Source: CAZTLE01 sp964614415
GTDB taxonomy: Bacteria > Bacteroidota > Bacteroidia > Flavobacteriales > Flavobacteriaceae
Direction: 5' to 3'
Assembly: GCA_964614415.1 (NCBI GenBank)
Contig: CAZTLE010000011.1
Span: 1 to 37,732 of the forward strand
Length of the DNA: 37,732 nt
The notes under the pieces were generated by a model. The model saw nothing but the letters and a program-made list of their open reading frames with translations. It searched no databases and was not told the DNA's origin. Positions 16,580 through 24,945 of the stretch are shown here, in pieces (within the stretch, counting starts at the first letter, position 1; the number at the start of each line of letters is the position of its first letter). Made by a program: the position numbers and the translations under genes.

Positions 16580-19500
16580 CTATCGAACCACTAACTTCTT
16601 CGTCGTTGATAGGCCGTTCGCTTCGATCTGTACAAAGTACATGCCGGTAGCGAAACCGGACACATTCAAATCCATAGATGTGCTGGTCAATTGCTTTTGA
16701 TCTACAGTTTGAATAATTTGTCCCAGGGCATTGGTGATAGTCACTTTCACATTGGAAGCAACTGTGTCACCAAAGGCAAGTGTTACCATGTTCTCAGCTG
16801 GGTTTGGATACATCACCAATCCGTTCAGTACATTCTCCTCAACGGAAAGCGGTTGTCCTTCTACATTGATGTTATCAATGAAAGTACTGTTCCCATATCC
16901 GGTGATATTGTTGAAACGGAAGATCACTGTTTCACCTTGATACGGTGCCAGGTCTACGGTTTCCGTACGCCAGTCATTCGCAGAAGATGGCGTCCAGTTG
17001 CTGGTAATATAACCGCCAACGGTAGACAGATCCAGTCCATTCTTGAAGTAGATGTTTGTCCATGTAGTTCCACAATCGATCGAAATATCTACACTAAGAT
17101 CATCACTGAAGTTGGCCGAGTACTGTGCCTTGGCAAGATCGAAGTTCAACATCGGAGCATCAAAGTTAAGGTCGAACACCTCAGTATCCAGCCAATCCTG
17201 CTCGCCTGCGGCATTGTAGGTAAAGTTGTCAACAAAAGCAGTAACCGTACTACTACCATCACTTCCTGTAATACCACTTCGCTCAATCCATGTCTCGTCA
17301 TTATCCGGATTGGTAATTACCCAGGCTCCCGGAGGCACCCCATTTACATCGAAAGGCTCGGTAAATGGCAATGCTGTGGCATCGATCTGAGCAAAGAAAT
17401 CCAACGTCTGTTCATTGTTGCTTGGGTTTTGATCCGAAGCCAGGTCAATAGCTGTGGTCAAAGTATAATTACCTCCCGTACCTATGGAAACAGGTGTTGT
17501 GAACTCGAAAATATCCTGCTGACCAGGGCCTAAGACGTTTGTATAAGTCTCAGTAATCAAAGGCTCTCCAGTAACCTGGTACGTCAAATCAAAATTACTT
17601 TGATCCAGGATCCCTGTATTTCGGATGGTGATAGAAACGATGCCATCGGCGCCGGCACAGGCGGTGGAGAAATCTCCGGGACTGTTATTAATGGATTCCA
17701 AGGAAAGGTCGTTATTCAAACTACAGTTCAACAGGCCACCCGGATGATAGAGGGCAACAGTTCGTCGGCTGGACCAACCTTCCGTGTCGTTTTTCGCCAC
17801 AATGGCATACCAGATATCGTCGTTAGGATCAGTAATACTAACATTCAACGTAGTCGAAGTGCTGTTTCCAATTACCTCCATATACTGTGCGCCAAGCGCA
17901 TATACATCATAACTTTCAGCACCGGTTACTTCATTCCACGCAAAGGTTACGTTGTCCACACAGAGTTGCGAGATCTCAAGTCCCGTGGGCTGTCTCGCAA
18001 TGGAGAAGTTATCATCGCTGGTGTCGGAAAAAGCACCACTGGTAACACGGATTAAAGCCTCACCCGAAACAGTATTCGGAACGGTCCACGAGTACAGGAA
18101 TACATCATTATCTACGGTGGTGATACTATTCCAGGTACCTCCGTTATCAGTTGAGTATTCCAATACGAAATCGTCCGTAGTGTTTATGGCATCCCAGTGA
18201 ATGGCTTCCTGCTCATTGGGAACAAAGGACTCACCTGCATTGGGGTAGGTCACAGTTAGATTTTCAGAAATAACTTCCCAAACCACAAAATATTCCTGCG
18301 GTCCCTGAGGTACGTTGAAACCGGTAATTTCGATATCGTAGTTTCCTGCTGCCGGATTGTTGATCAACACCTGCTCTACATTGTTCAGGTGATCTGGGCC
18401 GTTAGTAGCCGGCAAATCAAGTGTAGCAGGGTTTGGAGTATGATCGAGGATCCATGGCTCCAGGTCGTTGTTCGCAGGGTCGTTCACAATAAGATCCAGA
18501 TCGTTGACAAGTGCCGGGCTGGCTCCTGCCGTAGCCTCGGGATCGGTCCAGTAGAGCATGAAGCGCACCTGGGTTGTTCCCGCAGGCACATTAATAGTGT
18601 GCGTATTGGTATTACCTTGAGAGATGTTATCGGTTAGGTGACGGCCATCTTCGATAAGGATTCCGGCACGAAGCCCATTTACAATACCCCATCCGAACTT
18701 GAAATCAGGACCCACATTACCGGCATCGTTCGCGGTGTTCATAAGAGTCGCTTTAATCAGTCCCGAAGCTGGCATAGTGCCGCCGTTGGCATCCATATAG
18801 GCCTCATACAACTGAGCAGAGATACCGGCAATACCAGGTGCGGCTCCGGAGGTTCCTCCAAACGAAAAGTATGTATTGTTTGGACCTGTAGAGATTTGAT
18901 TCTGACCGTTAGCCGCAATATCCGGTTTGATACGACCGTCATGCGCAGGTCCACGACTACTGGAATTCACCAATGAGCCGTCAAAGAATGTATTGGCAGT
19001 GGCAATTACGTTCTTACCCTGCTTATGTCCGCCGGTAATATTACCCCATTGGTTTCCGGCGCCGTAACCACAGTTATTGTTGTTCGAGTTACCTGCGGAG
19101 AATACGTGTAACAGGTTGGTATTGTTGCGCGTTTGCTGATCAACAGTTCGTGTGATAGTAGTATATCCTGCATTACAGCCGTTACTGTACGAGGAGTTGG
19201 TAATTTGAACATCACCATTATTAACAAGATTATTGGTGGCAGCATCGAGAAAATTGGATACATAAGTCACAATAAAGACATCAGATCCGGCAGCCATTCC
19301 GCGATTGGTAGGATCAAGATTCCCGGCACCGGCCATGATTCCACCTACACCGTCACCATGTGTCCCGGAACCTCCTGTAACTCCGGAGTTATCAATACGG
19401 CCTTCAAAGTCAATGTGAGGGCCTACAACTCCGTCATCTCGAACCATGACACCTACGCCGGCCCCGGTGTAGTTTCTACCGGCTCCCGTCTGAGTGTCCA

Positions 19501-20185
19501 GTCCGTTAGCTCGGTGCAGGCTACGACCACGAGTATCGTCTTTTACATCGGGTGCTACGATTACCTCAACCCACTTTATGTAGGAGAGTTCAGCAAGGGC
19601 ATCCAGACAATTGTTCGGGATGATAAGGTCGATATTGTTCGAGCCTTTGTATTGTTGCTCAACAGCAATTTGCTGGCGGGCCAGGTCATTAATTACAAAC
19701 TCAGTCGTCACATAGGTGTGATGCTGCAGCGTCACGCGGAAATTATCTCCCTGGATGGCCCAGTCTCCAATGTTTCCGTTGCGAAGGTCTGCAGAGAGCT
19801 TGGTATTTCCGGGAACGGGAATGATTCCCCGAACACCGCTGTTCCGAAGGAACGAAACTGAAGTATTATTTGGGAAGTAGAATAAATACGTTTGATGTGG
19901 AACGTATTCCAGTAGTTGCAGATTGTTGTTCTTAAATGCATCCTGAATGTCCTGGGTAGGAGTTTCATAGAATTGTATCCATCCTACATACCCGTTTTGA
20001 AGTTCAGAAGTTTCAGGCATTTGGTCCCATTCGAAGGTTGTAATGTTCTCCGGAATGTCAATGATTTCATCCTGAAAAGTAATGGTGTACGGGTTTTGGG
20101 CAAACGAAAGGCCGACGACCATCGTTGCCACCAACGACCACAACATATTGCTCTTCAGAAAGGAAAAGAAAGTACTTTTTCTCAT
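16580..20185 (-). CDS. T9SS-secreted subtilisin-like serine protease (S8), long form with CARDB and MAM-like modules
   Basis: 1201 aa. Signal peptide to about residue 29 (VVGLSFA, then Q), a pro-region to about 215, then an S8 catalytic domain. The triad is visible: D250 in VRDDGV, H276 in GTHGDGV and S446 in GGTSGAAP, with oxyanion N366 in SAGNS. A jelly-roll (about 512-642) and two Ig/FN3-like domains (643-820) follow. Residues 823-935 resemble a CARDB domain (VSITIRNTGILDQSNFDLTY), and 938-1110 a MAM/jelly-roll adhesive module (PFTEPFDVNGVPPGAWVI). From about 1113 a T9SS type A sorting domain (LVMYPNPAENMVTLAF ... GMYFVQIEANG ... KKLVVR) sends it through the outer membrane. The neighbour at 20421 is a tandem paralogue lacking the 823-1112 block. 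Confidence 0.93.
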   Translation of the reverse strand: MRKSTFFSFLKSNMLWSLVATMVVGLSFAQNPYTITFQDEIIDIPENITTFEWDQMPETSELQNGYVGWIQFYETPTQDIQDAFKNNNLQLLEYVPHQTYLFYFPNNTSVSFLRNSGVRGIIPVPGNTKLSADLRNGNIGDWAIQGDNFRVTLQHHTYVTTEFVINDLARQQIAVEQQYKGSNNIDLIIPNNCLDALAELSYIKWVEVIVAPDVKDDTRGRSLHRANGLDTQTGAGRNYTGAGVGVMVRDDGVVGPHIDFEGRIDNSGVTGGSGTHGDGVGGIMAGAGNLDPTNRGMAAGSDVFIVTYVSNFLDAATNNLVNNGDVQITNSSYSNGCNAGYTTITRTVDQQTRNNTNLLHVFSAGNSNNNNCGYGAGNQWGNITGGHKQGKNVIATANTFFDGSLVNSSSRGPAHDGRIKPDIAANGQNQISTGPNNTYFSFGGTSGAAPGIAGISAQLYEAYMDANGGTMPASGLIKATLMNTANDAGNVGPDFKFGWGIVNGLRAGILIEDGRHLTDNISQGNTNTHTINVPAGTTQVRFMLYWTDPEATAGASPALVNDLDLIVNDPANNDLEPWILDHTPNPATLDLPATNGPDHLNNVEQVLINNPAAGNYDIEITGFNVPQGPQEYFVVWEVISENLTVTYPNAGESFVPNEQEAIHWDAINTTDDFVLEYSTDNGGTWNSITTVDNDVFLYSWTVPNTVSGEALIRVTSGAFSDTSDDNFSIARQPTGLEISQLCVDNVTFAWNEVTGAESYDVYALGAQYMEVIGNSTSTTLNVSITDPNDDIWYAIVAKNDTEGWSSRRTVALYHPGGLLNCSLNNDLSLESINNSPGDFSTACAGADGIVSITIRNTGILDQSNFDLTYQVTGEPLITETYTNVLGPGQQDIFEFTTPVSIGTGGNYTLTTAIDLASDQNPSNNEQTLDFFAQIDATALPFTEPFDVNGVPPGAWVITNPDNDETWIERSGITGSDGSSTVTAFVDNFTYNAAGEQDWLDTEVFDLNFDAPMLNFDLAKAQYSANFSDDLSVDISIDCGTTWTNIYFKNGLDLSTVGGYITSNWTPSSANDWRTETVDLAPYQGETVIFRFNNITGYGNSTFIDNINVEGQPLSVEENVLNGLVMYPNPAENMVTLAFGDTVASNVKVTITNALGQIIQTVDQKQLTSTSMDLNVSGFATGMYFVQIEANGLSTTKKLVVR

Positions 20186-20251
20186 GGCAAAAGTTTTAGG
20201 TTACGGTAGTGATTTGTTTGTTAAATACTATTAAATGATTGACGAGGACGT

Positions 20252-20280
20252 CAAATATATCTAATTGTGTTAAGAATCAA
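20252..20280 (-). promoter_or_regulatory. Bacteroidota-type promoter for the long subtilase
   Basis: Read on the - strand: TTG (20278-20280), 18 nt, TATATTTG (20252-20259), an exact TTG-N18-TAnnTTTG match. The leader to the ATG at 20185 is about 60 nt. Confidence 0.7.
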
Positions 20281-20372
20281 GCAACGGACACCGTTAAAAA
20301 TGGCCGATTCTTGAATTATTTATAATCCTACAAATCAGATAGATTTAACTGATTTTGAGAAAGATGCGTATG

Positions 20373-20402
20373 AAAAAGGGAACCCCGAAGAGCTCCCTTT
20401 TT
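20373..20402 (-). terminator. Terminator of the short subtilase gene
   Basis: AAAAAGGGA (20373-20381) pairs with TCCCTTTTT (20394-20402) around an imperfect 12-nt middle. On the - strand the stem ends in a T run. It lies 18 bp beyond the stop of the 20421-23156 gene. Confidence 0.75.
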
Positions 20403-20420
20403 ATACATTATCTGATGTTA

Positions 20421-23156
20421 TTATTTTACAATCAACTTCTTTGTAAGCGTTTGACTGCCGGCTTGAATCGTAACAAAATACAATCCGGTAGCATATCCTG
20501 AAACATCAAGTACCGCTTCGGTACCACCAAAGGCATTTTCATCCCAGGTACCAAGAGACTGTCCCAGGCTATTGGCAAGCTGAATAGTCACAGCTTCTAC
20601 CAGGGGATTCTCAAGCTTTATGAATAGCTGACTCGATGCAGGGTTCGGATACATGACTACAAGGTCACTAAGGACATTGTCTTCAACGCTAAGAGCACAA
20701 TTCTGCTCACCTCCCGGATAGAAGGCAGCCAAAGTTCTGCGGCTTACCCATCCCTCGGTATCGTTTCTGGCCGCTACCGCATACCAGATAGGCGCATTTG
20801 GATCCGTAATATCGACGGTTATAGAGTTCGTTGTGCTGTTTCCTATAAAGTCCATATACTTGTCGCCAAGCATATAGAAGTCGTATGACTCCGCATCAGT
20901 AACATCACTCCATTCGAACTCAGCCCTGTCCGGACACATTCCTACGATATCAAGACCACTGGGTCGTCTGGCAATGCTAAAATTGTCATCGCTCACATCC
21001 TGGAAACCACCGCTGGTAACTCTAATAAGGGCGTCTCCGGAAATATCGTTAGGCACATTCCAGTTGATGTTATAGTCATTCGATGGAGCGGTACCAATAG
21101 AGTTCCAGTTTCCACCGTTGTCAGTAGAATACTCAATTGTAAATCCGGTTCCGGTATTTATAGCATCCCAGTGGATAGTTTCGGACTGACCCGGAACAAA
21201 ACCTTCTCCACCGTTAGGATAGGTAACTGTTACATTTTCGGTAATTACCTCCCAAACCACATAATACTCTTGTGGTCCCTGAGGTACGTTAAATCCAAAG
21301 ACCTCAATGTCATAGTCTCCGGCAGCGGGGTTATTGATCAGTACCTGTTCCATATTGTTCAGGTGATCGGGACCGTTGGTAGCAGGAGCGTTCAGATTAG
21401 CTGCGTTTGGTGTTGGATCCAAAATCCATGGTTCCAAATCGTTGTTGGAAGGATCATTAACGACCAGATCGAGGTCGTTGACCAGTGCAGGATTAGCACC
21501 TCCAACCGCTTCATAGTCGGTCCAGTATACCATAAAACGAACCTGGGCAGTTCCGGCAGGTACGGTTATGGTGTGTGTATTCGTGATTCCCTGTGTAATA
21601 TCATCCGTTAGGTGACGACCGTCTTCAATCAGGATTCCGGCACGCAAACCGTTTACGATACCCCAGCCAAAGCTGAAGTCAGGACCTACATTTCCGGCAT
21701 CGTTAGCCGTATTCAGTAAAGTCGCTTTTATAAGACCGGAAGGAGGCAGATTCCCGTGGATGTCATTATATGCTTCATATAATTGGGCTGAAACCCCTGC
21801 GATTCCCGGAGAAGCTCCTGATGTTCCTCCAAAAGAGAAATACGTATTGTTAGGACCGGTAGATACCTGATTCTGGCCATTTGCGGCGATATCGGGCTTA
21901 ATACGACCATCGGTAGCCGGACCACGGCTGCTTGAGTTAACGCGTGTTCCGTCGAAGAACGTATTTGCCGTAGCAATACAGTTCTTCCCTTGTTTGTGGC
22001 CTCCGGTAATATTTCCCCATCCGGCCCCTGCACCATATCCACAGTTTTGTGTTCCTGAATTTCCACAAGAGAACACATGCAATACGTTTGGATTAAGACG
22101 GGTTTGCTGATCTACAGTACGGGAAATGGTAGAATAACCACCGTTACAACCGTTACCATAGGAAGAATTCGTAATCTGTGCAGTACCACTGGTGATTAAG
22201 CTGGTAGTAGCTGCATCCAGGAAGTTGGAAACATAGGTGACAACATGGAGATCCGATCCGGCCGCCATTCCGCGACGGGTTGGATCCAGGTTTCCGGCTC
22301 CTGTAAGGATTCCGGCAACACCATCACCATGGGTTCCGGAACCTCCGGTAACACCTGAATTATCAATACGTCCATGGAAATCAATATGTGGCCCAACGAC
22401 ACCGTCATCACGCACCACAACACCTACACCTGCTCCGGTATAGTTTCTGCCTGCGCTGGTTTGTGTATCCAAACCGTTTGCACGGTGAAGGCTTCGACCT
22501 CGGGTGTCTTCTTTAACATCGGGAGGAACGATCACTTCGATCCATCTCACATAAGGAAGATTTGATAGCTCTTCCAGGCAGTTATTCGGAATAATGAGAT
22601 CCAGATTATTAGATTCTCCATACTGTTGTTTCACAGCAATTTGTTTTGTCGCCAGATCACTGATAACAAATTGAGTATCTATGTTTTTGTAATGCTGAAG
22701 GGTAACCAGGTAGTGATCTCCCTGAATTGCCCAGTCTCCGATATTTCCATTTTTCAATGCCTGGGACATTTTGAAACGCCCCTCAACAGGAATAATGGCT
22801 CTCACCCCTTTGCTCTGTAACCAGGCCGGAGAAACTTCTTCCGGAAAGAAGAACAAATAGGTGCGATGTGGAATATAATCCAGCAATTGTAAGTTGTTGG
22901 CTTTGAATTCATCTTGTATCTCCTGAATTGGAGTTTCATAGAACTGGATCCAACCGAAGTATCCGTTGTCCAGTCGGGAGGAGACAGGCATTTCACTCCA
23001 ATCGAAGGTAGAAATGTTCTCCTGTACGTTAATCACTTCGTCCTGGAACTGTATCGTGTAGGGGTTCTGGGCCGTGGCCACAGAAACGACACAAAGTAGG
23101 CTCAAGAACGGTACGAAAATGCTTTTCAAGAAAGAAAAGGAAGTAGCTTTTCTCAT
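20421..23156 (-). CDS. T9SS-secreted subtilisin-like serine protease (S8), short form
   Basis: 911 aa. Same layout as the downstream gene and collinear with it through the catalytic domain without a gap: signal peptide to about 29 (SVATA, then Q), pro-region, S8 domain with D250 (VRDDGV), H276 (GTHGDGV), S446 (GGTSGASP) and N366 (SCGNSG). Counting residues 211-260 by eye, 46 of 50 are identical to the neighbour. The jelly-roll and two Ig/FN3-like domains end at about 820, and the T9SS sorting domain follows at once (LVVMYPNPASSQLFIKL ... KKLIVK). An exported endopeptidase is certain; the substrate is not known. The pair is clearly a tandem duplication. Confidence 0.93.
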   Translation of the reverse strand: MRKATSFSFLKSIFVPFLSLLCVVSVATAQNPYTIQFQDEVINVQENISTFDWSEMPVSSRLDNGYFGWIQFYETPIQEIQDEFKANNLQLLDYIPHRTYLFFFPEEVSPAWLQSKGVRAIIPVEGRFKMSQALKNGNIGDWAIQGDHYLVTLQHYKNIDTQFVISDLATKQIAVKQQYGESNNLDLIIPNNCLEELSNLPYVRWIEVIVPPDVKEDTRGRSLHRANGLDTQTSAGRNYTGAGVGVVVRDDGVVGPHIDFHGRIDNSGVTGGSGTHGDGVAGILTGAGNLDPTRRGMAAGSDLHVVTYVSNFLDAATTSLITSGTAQITNSSYGNGCNGGYSTISRTVDQQTRLNPNVLHVFSCGNSGTQNCGYGAGAGWGNITGGHKQGKNCIATANTFFDGTRVNSSSRGPATDGRIKPDIAANGQNQVSTGPNNTYFSFGGTSGASPGIAGVSAQLYEAYNDIHGNLPPSGLIKATLLNTANDAGNVGPDFSFGWGIVNGLRAGILIEDGRHLTDDITQGITNTHTITVPAGTAQVRFMVYWTDYEAVGGANPALVNDLDLVVNDPSNNDLEPWILDPTPNAANLNAPATNGPDHLNNMEQVLINNPAAGDYDIEVFGFNVPQGPQEYYVVWEVITENVTVTYPNGGEGFVPGQSETIHWDAINTGTGFTIEYSTDNGGNWNSIGTAPSNDYNINWNVPNDISGDALIRVTSGGFQDVSDDNFSIARRPSGLDIVGMCPDRAEFEWSDVTDAESYDFYMLGDKYMDFIGNSTTNSITVDITDPNAPIWYAVAARNDTEGWVSRRTLAAFYPGGEQNCALSVEDNVLSDLVVMYPNPASSQLFIKLENPLVEAVTIQLANSLGQSLGTWDENAFGGTEAVLDVSGYATGLYFVTIQAGSQTLTKKLIVK

Positions 23157-23219
23157 ACGTAGGGTTTTTTAGATGTTAATTAGATTCGTAGTAATTGGCA
23201 AATTTTTTTATAAGAATCT

Positions 23220-23227
23220 CAAATATA
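23220..23227 (-). promoter_or_regulatory. -7 promoter box of the short subtilase
   Basis: TATATTTG on the - strand, exact TAnnTTTG. Its surroundings (taattGGATATATTTGA) closely match those of the downstream paralogue (aattAGATATATTTGA), so the promoter was duplicated with the gene. No clear TTG -33 element is present. Confidence 0.55.
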
Positions 23228-23321
23228 TCCAATTACACTAAAAAAACCGCATGAAAACGCAGCAAAATACAATATCCAATAGCAACGCTATTAAATAAAA
23301 AAGCAGGAAAAGTTATTTTGT

Positions 23322-23831
23322 TTAATCGAACAACGCTTTTAGCTCGGTCGCTTGTGAAGGTTCCATTTTACCCGCTAAAACAAGACTGAGCTGACGGCGC
23401 CGCAGTGCTGCTTCGAAGCGTTCTTTCTCCAATTCCGTTTCAGGGATTAGTTCAGGGACAGGAACAGGCATCCCGGTCTCATCAACGGCTACGAAGGTAT
23501 AGATGCCTTCGTTGGCCTTGCTGCGGGCACCGCTTTCACGGTCTTCTACCCATACATCCATATAAACTTCCATCGAGCTGGTAAAGGCTCTCGAGACCCT
23601 GGCTTCAACAGTCACAACACTACCCAAAGGGATCATTTTGTTGAACGCCACATGGTTTACCGAAGCCGTTACAACAATACGACGACTATGTCTTCGAGCG
23701 GCAATACTGGCTGCACGATCCATTCGCGCCAGTAGCTCACCACCAAACATATTTCCAATGGGATTGGTTTCACTGGGAAGGACCAGATCTGTGATTATTG
23801 TACAGGATTCGCTGGGAGTCTTGGGCTGCAT
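23322..23831 (-). CDS. Acyl-CoA thioesterase, hotdog fold (YciA/BACH type)
   Basis: 169 aa cytoplasmic enzyme that hydrolyses acyl-CoA to free acid and CoA. The hotdog signature is clear: PSETNPIGNMFGGELLARMD (19-38) carrying the conserved Asn24 and Asp38, then the long central helix (RAASIAARRHS). The VTASVNHVAFNKMIPLGSVV strand region follows, then VWVEDRESGARSKANEGIYTFVAVD. The C-terminus has an extra charged helix (LEKERFEAALRRRQLSL) common in the flavobacterial members. It has its own promoter and stands alone downstream of the SPOR gene on the same strand. Confidence 0.9.
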   Translation of the reverse strand: MQPKTPSESCTIITDLVLPSETNPIGNMFGGELLARMDRAASIAARRHSRRIVVTASVNHVAFNKMIPLGSVVTVEARVSRAFTSSMEVYMDVWVEDRESGARSKANEGIYTFVAVDETGMPVPVPELIPETELEKERFEAALRRRQLSLVLAGKMEPSQATELKALFD

Positions 23832-23833
23832 AA

Positions 23834-23855
23834 CACAAAATTTTGTGCAAAGGTA
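23834..23855 (-). promoter_or_regulatory. Thioesterase promoter with a 14-bp palindrome at the start site
   Basis: TACCTTTG (23848-23855 read on -) matches TAnnTTTG; upstream there is only a T-run at -33. Immediately downstream lies the perfect palindrome CACAAAATTTTGTG (23834-23847). It covers the predicted start of transcription, an operator-like position. Confidence 0.5.
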
Positions 23856-23903
23856 CGCCGCATTTTACTGAAAAAAGATAATGAAATGTAAAATTTGAGT
23901 AGT

Positions 23904-24842
23904 CTACTTATCCAGGTTTTGAACCAGTAACCAGGCATCCGGATTCTCTCCGCGCTTGATGTCTCTTAGAGCTTGGAGTGCATCTTTTCGGTCTTCGTGA
24001 CTGCTGTAAATCACCTGGTGCAAGCCATAGCGGTTTTTACCAATAAGCCGTGGGGAGTAGCCCCTGTCGGTCAATTGACGGACTTTTTTGTGGGCATTTT
24101 CTTCGAAGCGGAACGCTCCCGCCATGATGTGGTAACGCCCGGTTTGACGAGGTACGGAAACTTTGAGTGCAGATAGGGGGTTTTCTATGACGAAGGTCGC
24201 TTCCTGAATCTGATCTTTCACCAGATCCTTCGCGCGCTGCTCCTCAACAAAATTGTGTTTTTGTACCTGACCTTCATAGATCTTTAAGCCGCCAAGGCTT
24301 CCAAGGGCAATGGCAACGAGTCCAACAGCCGCATACTTAAGATAGGGCCTGGAAGTAGTAGTGGCTTTCTGAGGAGTGAACAACAAAGGCTCTTTCTCTT
24401 CTACCGGTTCAACGGCTTTGCTTCGATCAACGGCCGGAGATACAAATGATGTAAGACCAAAGGAGGCCGTATTGAAGTTCTCTCCTTCCGAAGGAACAAA
24501 TTGAACAGAACGCTCATCATTTAAATGAAAATCACCTATTTGGGGAAGTGACACGGTTTGCCCCTCGGCCAATTCCAGCGACATGCGACCGGTGAAATTC
24601 CGGATTTTCTGAAGTGCAAGTTCGTAACTGCAATCTTCAACGGAAGCCACATACGTAGCCAGTAATCCGTCATTTGTCTGCAATTGGCGGTTGAAAGACA
24701 GGGTTTTTCCCGGTGGGTAAAAAGTATAATTGTCGGTTTCAATGCGTGCCGAACGGTATTGCGCCAGGAAAGCACCAAAGCCGGGAACGATAACACACTC
24801 GTACCGATATAATAAGTCCTTTATGTATGTCTCCAGTTGCAC
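23904..24842 (-). CDS. HU (CCDC81-like)-SPOR domain protein
   Basis: 312 aa with a GTG start. The N-terminal ~130 residues are the two HU/CCDC81-type domains typical of Bacteroidota (METYIKDLL-like opening, VIVPGFGAFLAQYRSA, SFNRQLQTNDGLLATYVA, VSLPQIGDFHL). One membrane helix spans about 168-188. The C-terminal SPOR domain (236-311: YHIMAGAFRFEENAHKKVRQL ... HQVIYSSHEDRKDALQAL) binds denuded glycan strands of septal peptidoglycan. HU domain in the cytoplasm and SPOR domain in the periplasm suggest a link between DNA or cell interior and the division site (inference). It is divergent from dprA, an arrangement usual in this family of organisms. Confidence 0.9.
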   Translation of the reverse strand: MQLETYIKDLLYRYECVIVPGFGAFLAQYRSARIETDNYTFYPPGKTLSFNRQLQTNDGLLATYVASVEDCSYELALQKIRNFTGRMSLELAEGQTVSLPQIGDFHLNDERSVQFVPSEGENFNTASFGLTSFVSPAVDRSKAVEPVEEKEPLLFTPQKATTTSRPYLKYAAVGLVAIALGSLGGLKIYEGQVQKHNFVEEQRAKDLVKDQIQEATFVIENPLSALKVSVPRQTGRYHIMAGAFRFEENAHKKVRQLTDRGYSPRLIGKNRYGLHQVIYSSHEDRKDALQALRDIKRGENPDAWLLVQNLDK

Positions 24843-24847
24843 TTAAA

Positions 24848-24878
24848 CAAACTTAGTTCATTTTTTTGGTGAAACCAA
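24848..24878 (-). promoter_or_regulatory. Promoter of the HU-SPOR gene, very close to its GTG start
   Basis: On the - strand: TTG (24876-24878), 20 nt, TAAGTTTG (24848-24855), an exact consensus match. Only 5 nt separate the box from the GTG at 24842, which would give a leaderless or nearly leaderless mRNA. Confidence 0.6.
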
Positions 24879-24895
24879 TGGATATTCAAATGAAA

Positions 24896-24925
24896 TTATA
24901 AACAGCGTCGAAAAGTGTATTTTTG
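24896..24925 (+). promoter_or_regulatory. Promoter of dprA
   Basis: TATTTTTG (24918-24925) matches TAnnTTTG. The -33 element is only TTA (24896), 19 nt upstream. dprA starts 20 nt after the box. Confidence 0.5.
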
Positions 24926-24945
24926 AACTCCCGCCCCGATTTCCT

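Noticed and set aside
16691..17533. 280-aa and similar long + strand frames across the subtilase genes (also 19133-19861)
   Set aside because: Shadows of the - strand proteases; no protein family character and no start context.
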